From assembly GCA_037976565.1 (NCBI GenBank), contig CP137682.1, positions 2,668,867 through 2,732,866 of the forward strand: a stretch of DNA of 64,000 nt, written 5' to 3'. Source of the DNA: Mesocentrotus franciscanus (lineage: Eukaryota > Echinodermata > Echinoidea > Camarodonta > Strongylocentrotidae). Below, one piece after another: positions 44,976 to 56,519 of this stretch. How positions within the stretch are numbered: position 1 is the first letter of the stretch; each line of letters begins with the position of its first letter. A program made the translations under genes and the position numbers. The notes below the pieces were generated by a model. It did no database searches. It was not told the origin of the DNA and saw only the letters and a list, made by a program, of their open reading frames with translations.

Positions 44976-46872
44976 ACTTGCTTTTCTTACGTAGACATAC
45001 AAAGATGCAATCATATAATAAACCTTAATACAAGGGATTATGTTTGTAAAACAGAACGTATGGGTTATGATGAATCATGAACACCAGACTAACTAGAAGT
45101 TAATGCTCAAAGTACTTTCAGAGTATTGAAACCACCATGAGGATCGCAATCGTGAAAAGCAAGAACTACAATTTGTCAATATCTTTTCCTACAAACATGT
45201 GCCATACTTGCATATAACATGCTAGTACAGAGCGTAGCTCATGCTCAATTAATTGTTTCCTTCATAATAAGATATCTAGATACCTTGGTGTATTAAAGAG
45301 AGACCCATTATTTTGATATGAAAGTTGTTCACACACTTGATCACAGTGGGACTTTGGATGGCATTCCAAATACCTTGGAGAGCTTGAAATTTGAAATCAA
45401 TCCACAGGTAAGATGAAAAATGATAAGACGAAAATATGGGTTTCAAAACCCAGTGCAAGTTCAATGCAAAGGAATGCAACCAAATTGATACCAAAAAATA
45501 GCTGAATCCGAAGTTTAGAATATTTTGCTGTCATATGGCCAACTGAACACTGAATAGACACAAAGGAGTCATCTATTATGATGTCACAAGACAAAAACTA
45601 GCACCATCTGTGCCACTTTTTGGTACTTGGTCCAGTTCCTAGATTTGAATAGCATTTATGACCAGACTTGGCTTCTTTTCAAGATATCTAATACATTAAA
45701 GCATTGTTCAAACATAACGCAGCAAAGCACCTTCCCTCAAAACCGCTGCAGCAATTTGAAATCATTTTACATGTAATGACTGCCAAATCGCGGGGGAAAC
45801 AGAGCTGCGCACAACTTAAACTCCTATATCTGTGTTATACCAATATGTGATGCGCACCACAATTCTCTAATTTGAGTGCTGCATCATGTTTGAAGGAAGC
45901 TTAGAAAAGAAACTTGATTAGCTCAGGTAGGTGGTCAGATTCTTTGGTACAACATCATATCACAATATACCCACAAAGCCATCCATTATTCAGATGCACG
46001 CTTCGTAGAACTTTGTATCACAATAATTTAGATTCCTTGTGATGTTTTGATGGCTACCACTGATATGGCATAAAATAACTACTTACTTAATATGGCAAGA
46101 GACTATCTGCAAGCAAGGTAATTTGCTTTCCCATAAAAGTAACAAATTTTATACAATCACCCAAATCATCATTATTTCAATAAATTATCTTCAAGGACTA
46201 AAAATCATTAATGTATCCTTCACTTGTATTGAAATCACACAGCAAACATCAATTCTTTCTTCTGGATTCCACAAAATATTACAATTCTTCAATAACACAG
46301 ACCAAGTTGAAAGGTCAAAAGGTCAATTATTCTTTTCACCCATCATCTCGGTCGTGTTCCCCAAGGCATGCTCGATCAAGGCAGACTCCTATCCAGGCTT
46401 CCATCCTCCTTCATGGTAATCAATCTCATCAATTTTTGGCCTCTTATTCGTCCAATATGCACCCTCTCTACGTCGGGTCAGTATATCCTGATGGGAGGCC
46501 GATTACACACCAACAAACTTTAGTCTTTGTCTTAAGCTGGTTCATAGGTACAAGGTATCTGCTGTCAAACTGTTATCTACGCATCAGAAGTGGTTCCATT
46601 ACCGTTGCAAAACCTTTAAAACTGTCATCAGTTTGTTGTCTCTCAACCAACTCTCTGATCTTTTTGGATGACAGATTTTTCTTGCACATCGATCCCCAAT
46701 GGACTCATGTTTGGGACGCATTTCCAATGCAAATGTTCAAATCTACAAGATTTTCCACTGCCCAATGCTGCTGTCACATCTGAAGAGACGCATCAGCATC
46801 AAGAAATATGTCTTTGACTGCGTTGAGGATACTGCTCTTCTGCAATGTTCCTAAAGCTGAAGAAACCGTTCT

Positions 46873-47031
46873 TCAGCAATTGGATGCGTCCGTTGAGAGG
46901 GACTTCTGGAGTCTGTCCTCAACCTTGCGATGGTGATCTTTCATTCTGTGAAGCTCTTTGTTTGCTACCGTCAGGTCGGCCATGTGCTTCAGCTCTTTCT
47001 CCTTCAACTTCTTCAAGTCCTGTTGCCAACC
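46873..47031 (-). CDS. RAP1GAP: Rap1GAP last coding exon (coiled coil and stop)
   Basis: 52 codons and [22 protein letters not shown] and [17 protein letters not shown] continue the coiled coil; the protein ends DASNC. Confidence 0.85.
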   Translation of the reverse strand, partial: GWQQDLKKLKEKELKHMADLTVANKELHRMKDHHRKVEDRLQKSLSTDASNC

Positions 47032-49701
47032 CTGATAAAAGGAAAAGAGAGAAGGGATCAATTACAAGGGAAGAAACAAACTCCTCCACTAAAATGAACT
47101 TTCAAACATAATTAGCTTATAATTGACCACTTACAAGCTTTTAAATCACCACCTACCACATTGGGCATAAAGTGAAATGGCCTTCAGAAATAGATGAAGA
47201 GAAATGAAAGAGGGAACATATAATGACATTAAAATCATTAAAATGTAACATAACCTATTGAATGCATAACACTGAACAAATATACCCTAATATACCTTAT
47301 ATACCTAATAGCCTAATAATAGTATTCTGGGTCCAACTCTAGCTTTCAGAACTCCTGAAAAAAAAAAAATCTACATATATTGTCCAGTCTGTTCACAAGA
47401 AACACATCACTTGCCGAGTACCAGAAGAGCGTCAACTCCTTTCCTTTAATAGCGAGTTAATGCCCTTCAGGCGCTCAGCAATACATAAATCTATACGCAT
47501 CATCAACGTGGACTACACTTCAAAGGAAGTGGAAGAACAGAAGATATCATCTTGTCTGTTCAGAGGCAGAAGGGTCTACACTCTTATCATTCAAACAGTG
47601 TTAATGCTTTTCTGGTTCTAAAGAGACATTCTGTTTGGAGCCCAGAGGGCATTTAATAACTCATATACTTTAACATAGATTTAATGCCCTTCTGGCTCTC
47701 AACAGACAACCTGTAATCTGATAGAATCTCCAGCTCAGTTCACTTACCACATTTTGCTGTAAGAGTTCCTTCTTCTCTGTTGACAATCTTATAATCTCTT
47801 CTCTCATAGCTTCTAGCTGCTGGCCGAGGTTGGCTAAAATACAAACAAAATGAAGATTCAAGTTCAAGTCTTCTACAACATCCTCATACAAAAAGAAAAC
47901 GTCTTGTAATACCTCTATAACCCTCTCAACATTACAAGAAAATGTAAACAATTAAACAATATACTTGATTCCTTAGCAAGCTGCCCAATACTAAATCCAC
48001 TGACATTGGTAATGACTCCTGAACCTAAAAAATATTTCGATACAAAATAAAAAAATGAAAATCAAGCAGATGATGTTGAAAGTCTAATGAGGGACATGGA
48101 TTGAATAACTTGTGGCAAGAAATTTCTTGAAAGTTGGAACAGCTTATAAGCCAGGAGAACTCAGCACATTGTATCTTTTGGGAAAAATAGCACTTTATAA
48201 ATCAAGCAGGCATTATTATCATTGACATTATCATGATTTTAATTATCGTATTGGGAGAGTCAAGGTATTCTAGCTTTGTTGACTTGAAACACATTAAAAG
48301 AAATAAACTGAAGTACCGGTACTCTCAGTTTATCAATATACTGGAATACAAGTTACAAAGGGAGGGAGTACAGTTGATGGCATACCTTCAATCTCGGCTG
48401 CAGCTGAGCATTTCCCTTCAGGGCAAATACAGGGATTCATAGGGCTGGGCTTGTTACTAGATGACATACTCCCCTGGAGAAAAATAACAGATAAAAAAAA
48501 AACAGGTTTATAGGACCAATATGCAATACATACAAAATACAAGCGAAGCACTCATGTGATAAGAACAAACAGTGTGCAGCTTTACAAACTCTTATTTGGT
48601 TGAAAAGTCATTATTATTGACCACAATTTACACAATATACACAAATTTCCCATCTTTATCCTATAAATATATTCAGAAACTTCAGAATACTTAATATATA
48701 TATACCGGTATGTAAAACTTCAGAATACTTAATATATATACCGGTATGTAAAACTTCAGAATACTTAATATATATATATACCGGTATGTAAAACTTCAGA
48801 ATACTTAATATATATATACCGGTATGTAAAACTTCAGAATACTTAATATATATACCGGTATGTAAAACTTCAGAATACTTAATATATATATATATATATA
48901 TATATACAGGTGTATCTATATATTGAATTGCATGTACATTCACCTATTCCCCTAAGGATATAAATAGGACCAACATTTTTCAGGCAGATTGCGGGGTAAA
49001 CTTAGAAATTTGCCTTTGTTAAATCACTACATCACTTCTTAACCTTTCCAAACATTTATACATTAAGATTTACTATTCAGATCTTGATCATCCTCATCGT
49101 AACACAAACAGAAATAAGGAAATATTAAAGTAATGGTCAGCAGATTGATGATCTTACCATTCCTGTGTCGGAATCATCCTGGTGATCATGTGACTCATGA
49201 TGGAGTTGGGCATCTTCATCACTGTTGAAGCTATCCAAGGAGTTACTTGGTGATACTCTGGTGTATATCCTACGCAAGGGAGCAAAACACAGGACACCAA
49301 AGTGAATGTATGGTGCTCCATGAAAGGGATCACGTCGGTTTCCACGGAAACGGTCACAATAAAACAAATCTATCATTTAAAAAATGGAGATACATGTAAA
49401 TGTATCTACAGATTACCATGACATTGCATGTTCTTATTTGACTTTTTAAATTGCAGCTTTTTATTATTGGCCTATTTTACAGCAATTATCTTTGCTTTAC
49501 TGATCCTCTTACTACAATGCAGCTCTTTTCTTCCTACTATTACCTTCCCTTTCGCATCCCTCCCCCTCCCCCTTCCCTTTCCCCTTCCTCATCTTTCTCT
49601 CTCTCTCTTTCTCTCTATAACTGTCTGTATTTATATGTGTCCTTCCTTACTTCCTTCTTTCCTCCCTTTCTTTCCTTTTCTTTTCTTTTCTTTCCTTTTT
49701 T

Positions 49702-49736
<35 letters not shown>

Positions 49737-51808
49737 CCTCCCTCCCTCCCTCACCCCTTCCTTCGCCCTCTCTCTCTCTATCTTACCTTTGTTGTTGTGA
49801 GGTGGCGTTGATATCAGGTGAACTGTTGAGGGAGTTTGAGGAAGACTTGTGGGACTCTTGGCTGCCGTTGATACTCTCCGATGAGTGTGATGATCGACTG
49901 AGGACGCTGTCCCTATGGTAACACAAACAGGAATGCATTATTGTCAGACAGAAAAACAGACAGGAGAGACATAGAGAGATAGGAATAAATAGAATAGAAA
50001 ATTACAGATAGACATATCAAGAGAATATGAGAAAACGAGAGGAATAGAATATATATACATTGGCACAGAGAGGGGCAGAGAGGCAGAATTAATTTTAAGA
50101 AGTGAAAAAGTGATTGAGATTGAGAAATGGGAGCATGATTCCAATCTCAGTTTACAAAATGATCAATAACTATCTTTTCATCCAAAATATATTCCATCAT
50201 CTCATTACACAAATAACTTCACAATTTGTCATATAATAACAATTTATTCTAAAAGGAGCTTGGTTGACAGGTGCATGGGTTAGGGATGTACTACAAGAGG
50301 ATTCTTGGGTCAAGTTACCTCTTCTTCTTTGGTTCTTTCTTATCTGCGCTTCCGAAGCTCTGCACCGATCTTTGGGATGACCTGCTGTTTGACCTCTGCT
50401 TCGTCTAAACATACAAAAGAAAAAAAGAGTTTGTTTGTTTGAAATAACCCCAATTGTACATCATATCCATTCATTTAACAAGGTTTATCAAGGCAATTAA
50501 CATGTTGGCATGAGGAAAGACAGGATTGAAATAAATGACAAATGTCAAATTCATTCTTATATTCGTACCAATATAGCCTATAGTATAAGCCTACGTTAAG
50601 AAAGAAATGAACAAATTCTCATTATCGTTATCCTACTAATATCCTCTTCATTTCATTGGTAATCATCTTTACTTCATTGTTATTATTGATATTATTGCTT
50701 CAACATATAGGCGAATGCTTTATAATAGTCTTTGAGGAGTTTACAAGCATCCTAATCATCATCATCATCATCATCATCACCTCCACCACCACCAACACCA
50801 TCATCATCAGATTCTTCATCATCATCCTGATCATCTTCTTTATCATCATCATCATAATCACCATCACTATCACCATCATCATGAACATCCTCCTCATCAT
50901 CATCATCACCACAATCATCATCATCACCGCCATCATCACCATCATCATCACCACCACTACCATCATGCTCATCACCATCATCATCACCACCACTACCATC
51001 TTCATCATCCTCATCATCATCACATAAGCAAGTTTAAGGGCTACTCACAGCTGGGCTTGTGCTATCGACCTGATCCATAGCCGGCCTTGGTAATCCCTCC
51101 GTGCCTACAAACAGCGTATTGCCATTGACATTCTTGGGTAGCGTCCCACCCGATGAGCCCGTGCTCTCCAGCGATGTAGTGCGCCCTCTGAATGCATTCT
51201 TGAAGCTCTTGAGAAGTGTTCTGTTTCCGCCTGGTGAGTAGTCACCCTTACCCTGACTGGATTGCAGAGGTGAGATGATGTCATCTCCTAAAAATAGAAT
51301 GAAAATAAACAATATATGATTAATTTACTTTCATAACATGATGACCTCTGTTGAGAGCAAGAAGGGCATTAACTCTATGTCTAGGAGTCATCATCCTCCT
51401 CCTGGCTTTCAGCAGATGAACTGAGTTTGTTTTCAAGTACCATCATCAAATAGTTCTTGAATAAATGTGACTAGAGCTTAGATTTACAAGGGTCTTTTAG
51501 CGATTTCCCCTCCATATCTATTCTTCTCCCCACAACATTAAATGAAAGACTATTAGCGTCAGTCACACCATCAAACCGACTCCAAAGTGACAGCAAACCA
51601 ATCAGTTCTAGGCCATTTGGAAGTATGGTAACGTTACGTTCAGTCTCCTATGGGTCTGGTGTCGGTTGTGTAACTAGGGTATTAGAATATTCACAGAGGA
51701 ATTTTGAGAGATAGTAACCATACCTGCCACTGCACAGAAGATGTCTTCATTCTTTGACATGAGATCATGGTAGAGATGATCTAGTAAAGCACTTCTTGTT
51801 CTTGCCTG

Positions 51809-51874
<66 letters not shown>

Positions 51875-54800
51875 TGAGAGAGAGAGAGAGAGAACAATAT
51901 CAATGAGAGAAAGAGAGATATATTATACATAATTGAGATGTGAAGTTGATTTCTACAAACATTCATCATATTCATACCATGCAATCAAATCACATTAAAT
52001 TGTATCATAGATACTCACATTGCAAGGTATCATATAATGTAGGTATTCAACATGACATATTACAAGTGAAATTAAAACTCATCTTGGCATACTTATTTTT
52101 CCTTTTCATAAATCAATTCTTAGCACAATGCCAAGCCATCTGTCTCCAGGTAGTATTAGCTTTGCTTTTGTTCTCTTGCTCCATTCCAAAAACATTTTAA
52201 CCCTTTCAGGACAGGAATTATTTTGAAGGCTAATTTGATAACATATTGTGTCCTTCAAATTGGTAACAATAATATTTTTCTTTTATTACCAAATTGTTCT
52301 AATAAAATGTAATGTCTCTGAAAGCAATATACAAGGGCATGAATGATGTCAAAAAGTTGAAAAATTGCCAAGTTTGATAAAAAAACAATGATTTTGATTT
52401 TCTCATTTTTTTTGCCAATTTTAGGATGTTAAACCTTATTTTCCTTTTGTAAAATTTCTGACATCAAACGCCAGATACACATGAAACAAAAATGGATGCA
52501 GTATGTGCAGAGATGTTTGCCCTTTCTTCTCAAGCATCTTGCATATTTTTTTAGGGCTCTGAATCAGGAGTTATCGAGCCAAACCACAAAATGTGAAATG
52601 ATAGTTGCGAAACAACCAATATGAAAACATGCCACAGGTCAACACAAGCTACATGATGAACAGACACATTCTAGAGGGCGTTATCTCACCTGGATGCTGG
52701 CAAACTTCTGAGCCTTGTAACACGCATGTTCTGCGTTGAGTAGCTTGCACAGGAGGAACTCCTTCAGTTCAGAGCCTTTCTTGTAGATTGAAGGGGCTGG
52801 CAAGATGGGCCCAAACGGTGGGACGTTGTTCCTCGCTGTAATCGTCACCTGGTGGTGCAGCAAAGACACAATTAAATTGTAAAATTTGCACTTTGAAGAC
52901 AAAACCTTTGAGGGTTCGTGGAACAAGGCTTTGAAGTTTGAAACTACTTCAATGCCTTTGTAATAAGGCATAAATCCTCAAAGACCTAGTACTTTTGATA
53001 AGAACTATGCCACAGGCCCCTAAATAAATAACTACAATCTTATAAAAACTACAAATTATTACACACATGCATGCATTTTGTTGTGCATATTCTCATGTTG
53101 ATATCAATTTTGAGGATCCTGATAGTTGCTAATTTGTTTCTTCCTCTGGCCCTGGAAGTCTCATAAAACATATTTATTTCCGGATAAGAATTTACATGTA
53201 CATACGGTGTATTAATCATCTGAGAGAAAGCCTAAATAAGTTGAAGGATGTACACCTAAGATGACGGGAGCACAATAAATCACACCTTCAACTGCCGAAT
53301 ATTAATTATGATGGCACAAACCAGGGCCGCATCTTATAAATAGTTGCGATTGATCCAAATCAATCACAAGTCCTTTTATCAATCACAAGTTTGCAGTCTC
53401 CTATCTCTTATGTACATAGTATGTTACAAATTAATATCAACTCTTTATAAGACAGGGCCCAGAAGTCACAATGAAAATAGTATCTTATCTTTATGACAAT
53501 GAAGAACCATTAATGAAAGACACCCAAAGAACTAGGTGTCGATCCAAGACACGCAAAGGAAATGGAAATGCTTCATACCTTATACTTGGTCTCCACTGAG
53601 TTGGCCTGGATGGCTTGTACCACGATGTAAGCGTGGAGGAAGTTGGATGCGATCATATCAGGTATGAATGGCGTGTTCTCCTCCTGGAAGATGATAGCTA
53701 CGATGTCGTTTCCGATGTGTCTCTTCCTCTGAAGCTGCAAGGTCAAGAACATGTACATGGAGTATTTTAGCTTCAGAAGCATCCAGTCAAGATGTCAACA
53801 AGCAAAAAGTGCTTTCAAGAACCTTTACACAGATGTTTTCCAAAATACTTGTAATTACATGTAGGTTGTAGTTACTGTGTAGCTTTGAACAGTGTCATTG
53901 TTAACCCATTGCCTGCTGGATCTGGGTGATCCCTGTATTAAGCCTATGGGAATGGCTGGCTCATCTCTTGCACTCTTATCAACTTCTTTCTTTGGCATTC
54001 CTAGCTGTACTAGGCAACGCTGTTTACATTGATGTTAGCAACTGATACAGAGATAGTGAGAGTTTGAATAGTGACTGGGCTTGATGATTAAACTATGAAG
54101 ATAATTATGATTCCTTACCTGTTGTGCGTCTCCTTCTGTATACGGAAGCATGGTGGAGACATGGAACATGATTTCATTATTGTGGTACTTGCAATAAATG
54201 GAATGCGTGCCGGTTTGGCCATGATTTACATCTAGACCTCCTCGAAAACTGCAACAAAACAAAGAAAACAAAGAACTTTGGGTCAAAATCAGCTAACTTG
54301 ACTACAAAATGTATTTTTTCTCTGTGTATGTTTATGGGTATAAACAAAAAAGGTTACAGAAATAGAGTGAGATGATGTCTCCCCTTTGCCCCATCACTCA
54401 CCCCACCCCAAGTACAGAACTGTACTTAAAGTGTACATACAGCAAAATAAAGCTGTGATTTAATCTACTTATGCACACAATATCCTCATTTCCTCCTCCC
54501 ATCCCCCTTAAAAAGGATTACAAACTAACAAAAAACTAAAAAAACAAATAAACAAATACTATTAAAAAAAATAAGAACAAAAACAAAACAAAAAATACAA
54601 ACTTTTAAAAATCTTAAGGACTTTGAAAATTGTCTCACCCTGAGAAATTTTTGAGTTCCACCTTCTCTCCTAGCATCTCTAGGAATTCATCAAGGGCGGG
54701 GCTTGAGTTCCTGTTGCCAAACATCTCCTCTTCCGTTGACTGGCCGACGCACTGGTAGACGACCCCAAACTTAAACTTGTTGACGAAGGAGTGCTCATCG

Positions 54801-55948
54801 TAGCTCACAATCAGCTCCGAACCCTGACATGTACAATAAGAGAAGCACTGCATGATTTACACTGAGATTTTACTAAGGTTTTGTAGACCCCGAGTCTACC
54901 ATCACATCTATATTAGAAGGCTACAGAATGCGTGAAATGGTCATTACAGACTGACTGCTGTCCTTACCTACTGTTCTGATTCACTGAGAGTCGTAACATT
55001 CTTGAAAGCCATAGTGAATGCAGGGCCTTGTAAGCATATCACATTCAAACTGAAGCTGCCATTCAGGATGTTTATTCATAAAACATATCATCTTGCAATA
55101 TACTCCCCCCCCCCTTTTTTATTGAATTTTGGACTCGACAGGAATTACAATTGTAAAATTATTATTATGAGAATTAACCCTAACCATTGTTATCTAAAAG
55201 ACCATCAATGGTTTGCCTACAATTTGCTCCACATACAAACAAATCAATTGGTAGAGGTATGAAGATGTGTAAAAGACACTTACCTTTGGAAAAAGTACTG
55301 GTTGATATCTTTCTGTAGTAATACGGTCACACAGTGTCTGCCGAACAAAGAAAGAAAAGAAATATATAAGTATGCCTTCATCAAAGATAAATATACTCTA
55401 GAGTTTCATGTGAACCCCTTATCCATTTTATTCCAGCAATGATGATAACTTTCAACATCATAGAATGGTACTCCAAATTTTGTTTGAAACTTTAAATCTT
55501 TGCTATATACCTAAGAAATGAGATGGAAGTTGTAGGCCTACACCCTCTGCCTTTTGACATGCATTTATTCAAACAATAGTGTCAGTTATAATACAGTTAT
55601 CAAGTGATGTACTTTATCAAAGATGAAGTGTTAGGGTTTGGGCTGCGACTGGGTTCGGCTAGTGTTATGTGTCGCGTAGGGTCCAGGGTTGAAACTGACC
55701 ACATAACAATTGACCCTAATTGTGACATAATCTTAACATCAAATTTAAAGAGTCATGTCACACACCTTTGCGATCCTCGTCGGAATGGGTGAGTCTCCAA
55801 GCGTGGAGACGGCTAGGACATCATGGATAGTACCGGCTTTAGATCTGAGCACCACTCTTAAAGCATCTTCTCCTCCTATCGTCTCATGCTTCACTGATAG
55901 AATCAACGGACCAAGGTTTTCATCTTGTGCAAAGTAGTTGAAGTGCTC
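46873..55948 (-). CDS. RAP1GAP: Rap1 GTPase-activating protein (Rap1GAP), 3' fifteen coding exons
   Basis: Exons in order on -: 55948-55766, 55337-55284, 54823-54639, 54248-54119, 53734-53579, 52848-52690, 51805-51724, 51287-51049, 50404-50319, 49912-49787, 49269-49158, 48473-48386, 48024-47965, 47833-47748, 47031-46873. All introns have GT/AG ends and phases match, giving 634 codons plus TGA. Residues 1-289 form the RapGAP catalytic domain, matching Rap1GAP throughout ([46 protein letters not shown]). The catalytic Asn thumb is N193 in HIGND. Residues 317-533 are Ser-rich and probably disordered. Residues about 554-625 look like coiled coil. The protein stimulates GTP hydrolysis by Rap1 at membranes. 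The start and any GoLoco motif are not visible, so the gene is partial at its 5' end. Confidence 0.93.
47455..47716. mobile_element. Foldback repeat cluster in Rap1GAP intron
   Basis: Several CTGTT...GAGC.AGAAGG...TTAATGCC words in both orientations (GAGTTAATGCCCTTC at 47455, TTGTCTGTTCAGAGGCAGAA at about 47550, TGTTTGGAGCCCAGAGGGC at about 47631, ATGCCCTTCTGGCTCTCAAC at about 47686). They belong to the family of 29838-29918. The cluster abuts exon 14. Confidence 0.65.
47748..47833 (-). CDS. RAP1GAP: Rap1GAP exon 14 (coiled coil)
   Basis: [20 protein letters not shown] then KELLQQNV; heptad-like spacing of hydrophobic residues. Donor GTG/gtaagt. Confidence 0.85.
47965..48024 (-). CDS. RAP1GAP: Rap1GAP exon 13 (possible cassette exon)
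   Basis: 60 bp encoding [19 protein letters not shown]. Acceptor tttttag; donor CAA/gtata is weak. Its length is a multiple of three and its flanking exons share phase, so it can be included or skipped without changing frame. Confidence 0.6.
48386..48473 (-). CDS. RAP1GAP: Rap1GAP exon 12
   Basis: [20 protein letters not shown] then KCSAAAEIE. Three cysteines in a CxC...C pattern are notable. Acceptor tccag, donor GAAG/gtatg. Confidence 0.8.
48677..48905. repeat. Intronic minisatellite, six copies
   Basis: Unit of about 35-39 bp: AACTTCAGAATACTTAA, (TA)n of varying length, then ACCGGTATGTAA. Six copies, the last without ACCGGT and extended by TA repeats. It lies in the intron between exons 11 and 12. 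Confidence 0.95.
49158..49269 (-). CDS. RAP1GAP: Rap1GAP exon 11
   Basis: [20 protein letters not shown] and an acidic/His-rich [17 protein letters not shown]. Confidence 0.85.
49550..49785. repeat. CT-rich tract at a splice donor
   Basis: TCTC, CCTT and CCCTCC simple sequence inside the Rap1GAP intron, ending a few bases beyond the donor of exon 10. Confidence 0.9.
49787..49912 (-). CDS. RAP1GAP: Rap1GAP exon 10
   Basis: [20 protein letters not shown], then [21 protein letters not shown]: very Ser-rich, probably disordered and phosphorylated. Acceptor atag, donor AAAG/gtaaga, phases fit both neighbours. Confidence 0.85.
50319..50404 (-). CDS. RAP1GAP: Rap1GAP exon 9
   Basis: [20 protein letters not shown] then a Lys-rich DKKEPKKKR; a basic, Ser-rich linker with potential phosphorylation sites. 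Splice ends ttag and GTAACT. Confidence 0.85.
50750..51025. repeat. (ATC)n/(CAC)n microsatellite
   Basis: About 270 bp of imperfect CATCATCAC/ATCATC trinucleotide repeats in a Rap1GAP intron, 24 bp from the donor of exon 8. The frames across it are artefacts. Confidence 0.95.
51049..51287 (-). CDS. RAP1GAP: Rap1GAP exon 8
   Basis: 79 full codons plus split residues. Contains [18 protein letters not shown], comparable to the family's FKR-IRSRSQS segment. Ser/Gly-rich remainder. Confidence 0.9.
51350..51425. mobile_element. Foldback repeat copy in Rap1GAP intron
   Basis: CTGTTGAGAGCAAGAAGGGC followed by ATTAACTC, with a degenerate inverted partner CTGGCTTTCAGCAGA. Same family as 29838-29918. 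Confidence 0.65.
51724..51805 (-). CDS. RAP1GAP: Rap1GAP exon 7
   Basis: Encodes [15 protein letters not shown] and DIFCAVAG, matching the ERTR-ALLE-LY-EL helix after the GAP domain. Its acceptor follows a long GA (CT on -) microsatellite that could serve as a polypyrimidine tract. Confidence 0.9.
51808..51892. repeat. (GA)n microsatellite
   Basis: About 80 bp of GA repeats directly upstream (transcript sense) of the acceptor of exon 7, so the transcript carries a long CU tract there. Confidence 0.95.
52690..52848 (-). CDS. RAP1GAP: Rap1GAP exon 6
   Basis: 53 codons, [14 protein letters not shown] through [19 protein letters not shown]-terminal end of the catalytic domain. Confidence 0.96.
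53323..53460. mobile_element. Short terminal-inverted-repeat MITE in intron
   Basis: GGGCCGCATCTTATAAATAG at the left and CTCTTTATAAGACAGGGCCC at the right are imperfect inverted repeats. The interior repeats CAATCACAAG. It is 138 bp and non-coding. Confidence 0.7.
53579..53734 (-). CDS. RAP1GAP: Rap1GAP exon 5 (catalytic Asn)
   Basis: 52 codons starting [10 protein letters not shown], which contains the Asn thumb used by RapGAPs in place of an arginine finger, then [15 protein letters not shown]. Confidence 0.97.
54119..54248 (-). CDS. RAP1GAP: Rap1GAP exon 4
   Basis: Encodes [13 protein letters not shown] through YTEGDAQQ, one of the most conserved RapGAP blocks. Donor CAG/gtaagg. Confidence 0.95.
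54639..54823 (-). CDS. RAP1GAP: Rap1GAP exon 3
   Basis: Encodes [21 protein letters not shown] and the [16 protein letters not shown] segment. Ends in phase 2. Confidence 0.95.
55284..55337 (-). CDS. RAP1GAP: Rap1GAP exon 2
   Basis: 18 codons, [18 protein letters not shown], aligning with the family's ...F-PVL-PK segment. Too short to stand out as an open frame, but framed by ggcag and GTAAGT. Confidence 0.9.
55766..55948 (-). CDS. RAP1GAP: Rap1GAP exon 1 of those visible
   Basis: 61 codons, phase 0 at both ends. Encodes [13 protein letters not shown] through TRIAK, the N-terminal dimerisation-side part of the RapGAP domain. Acceptor ccaaacag; donor AAAG/gtgtg. Confidence 0.92.
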
Positions 55949-56317
55949 CTGTTTGGTGATAAAAATGAAACATTGATTTAATAGTAGCATTAAAGCCTAT
56001 CTGCACTAGTTTGGCTAGGAGGGATTAGACCTCCCTGCATGGTCACTGGCTGGTGGTTATCTCATCAAATCAGCTCTCAATTAACATAAGAAAAAGGGGA
56101 CCATGGGGGATCAATGGTACCGCTTAGGCATTGTTGGCTATATAGAGGGCGCTTTGATATACAAGATTCTCTAATAAATGTCTATCTGGGCAAGTATACT
56201 ACCATTATTAAAGTATGAAGCATTATTTTTAACGTAAATCTGAACCTGTTCAATGTCAAGACTTAGATGACTTCGGATTACACCTACATGTATGGCAAGT
56301 GAATAAATACTACATTA

Positions 56318-56513
56318 TCTGTTTGATGGCAGAAGGGCATTAACATTGCTTCTCACTGATGGCTGCTGCACAGAGAAGTGAAAACAATTCCATGTTTTAA
56401 TACATAACACAATAAACATGAGTGTAGAGGGAAATCGACAGTCAAGAGCTAGAAAGCTGGTAACTACAATATAGGAGTTAAGGCACTTCTTGCTCTCAAC
56501 AGACAAACCGTCG
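56318..56513. mobile_element. Foldback repeat copy upstream of visible Rap1GAP exons
   Basis: The left ATCTGTTTGATGGCAGAAGG with GCATTAAC and the right GAGTTAAGGCACTTCTTGC with TCTCAACAGACAAACC. Same inverted-repeat family as 29838-29918, with a longer centre. Confidence 0.65.
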
Positions 56514-56519
56514 AAGTAA

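Larger units (their letters stand above)
41840..46872 (-). other. Region downstream of Rap1GAP stop: putative long 3' UTR/intergenic
   Basis: AT-rich, no coding exon recognised on either strand. Part of it is probably the Rap1GAP 3' UTR. A possible polyadenylation signal on - is AATAAA near 42223. The true 3' end cannot be fixed from sequence. Confidence 0.35.

Noticed and set aside
46123..46783. 98- and 190-codon overlapping frames on +
   Set aside because: No recognisable domain, in the putative 3' UTR region opposite Rap1GAP; likely chance frames.
49428..49921. Frames of 127 and 156 codons on +
   Set aside because: They read CT-rich simple sequence and the antisense of Rap1GAP exon 10.
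50656..51027. Ile/Thr-rich and Met/Val-rich frames on opposite strands
   Set aside because: Both are translations of the ATC microsatellite in a Rap1GAP intron.
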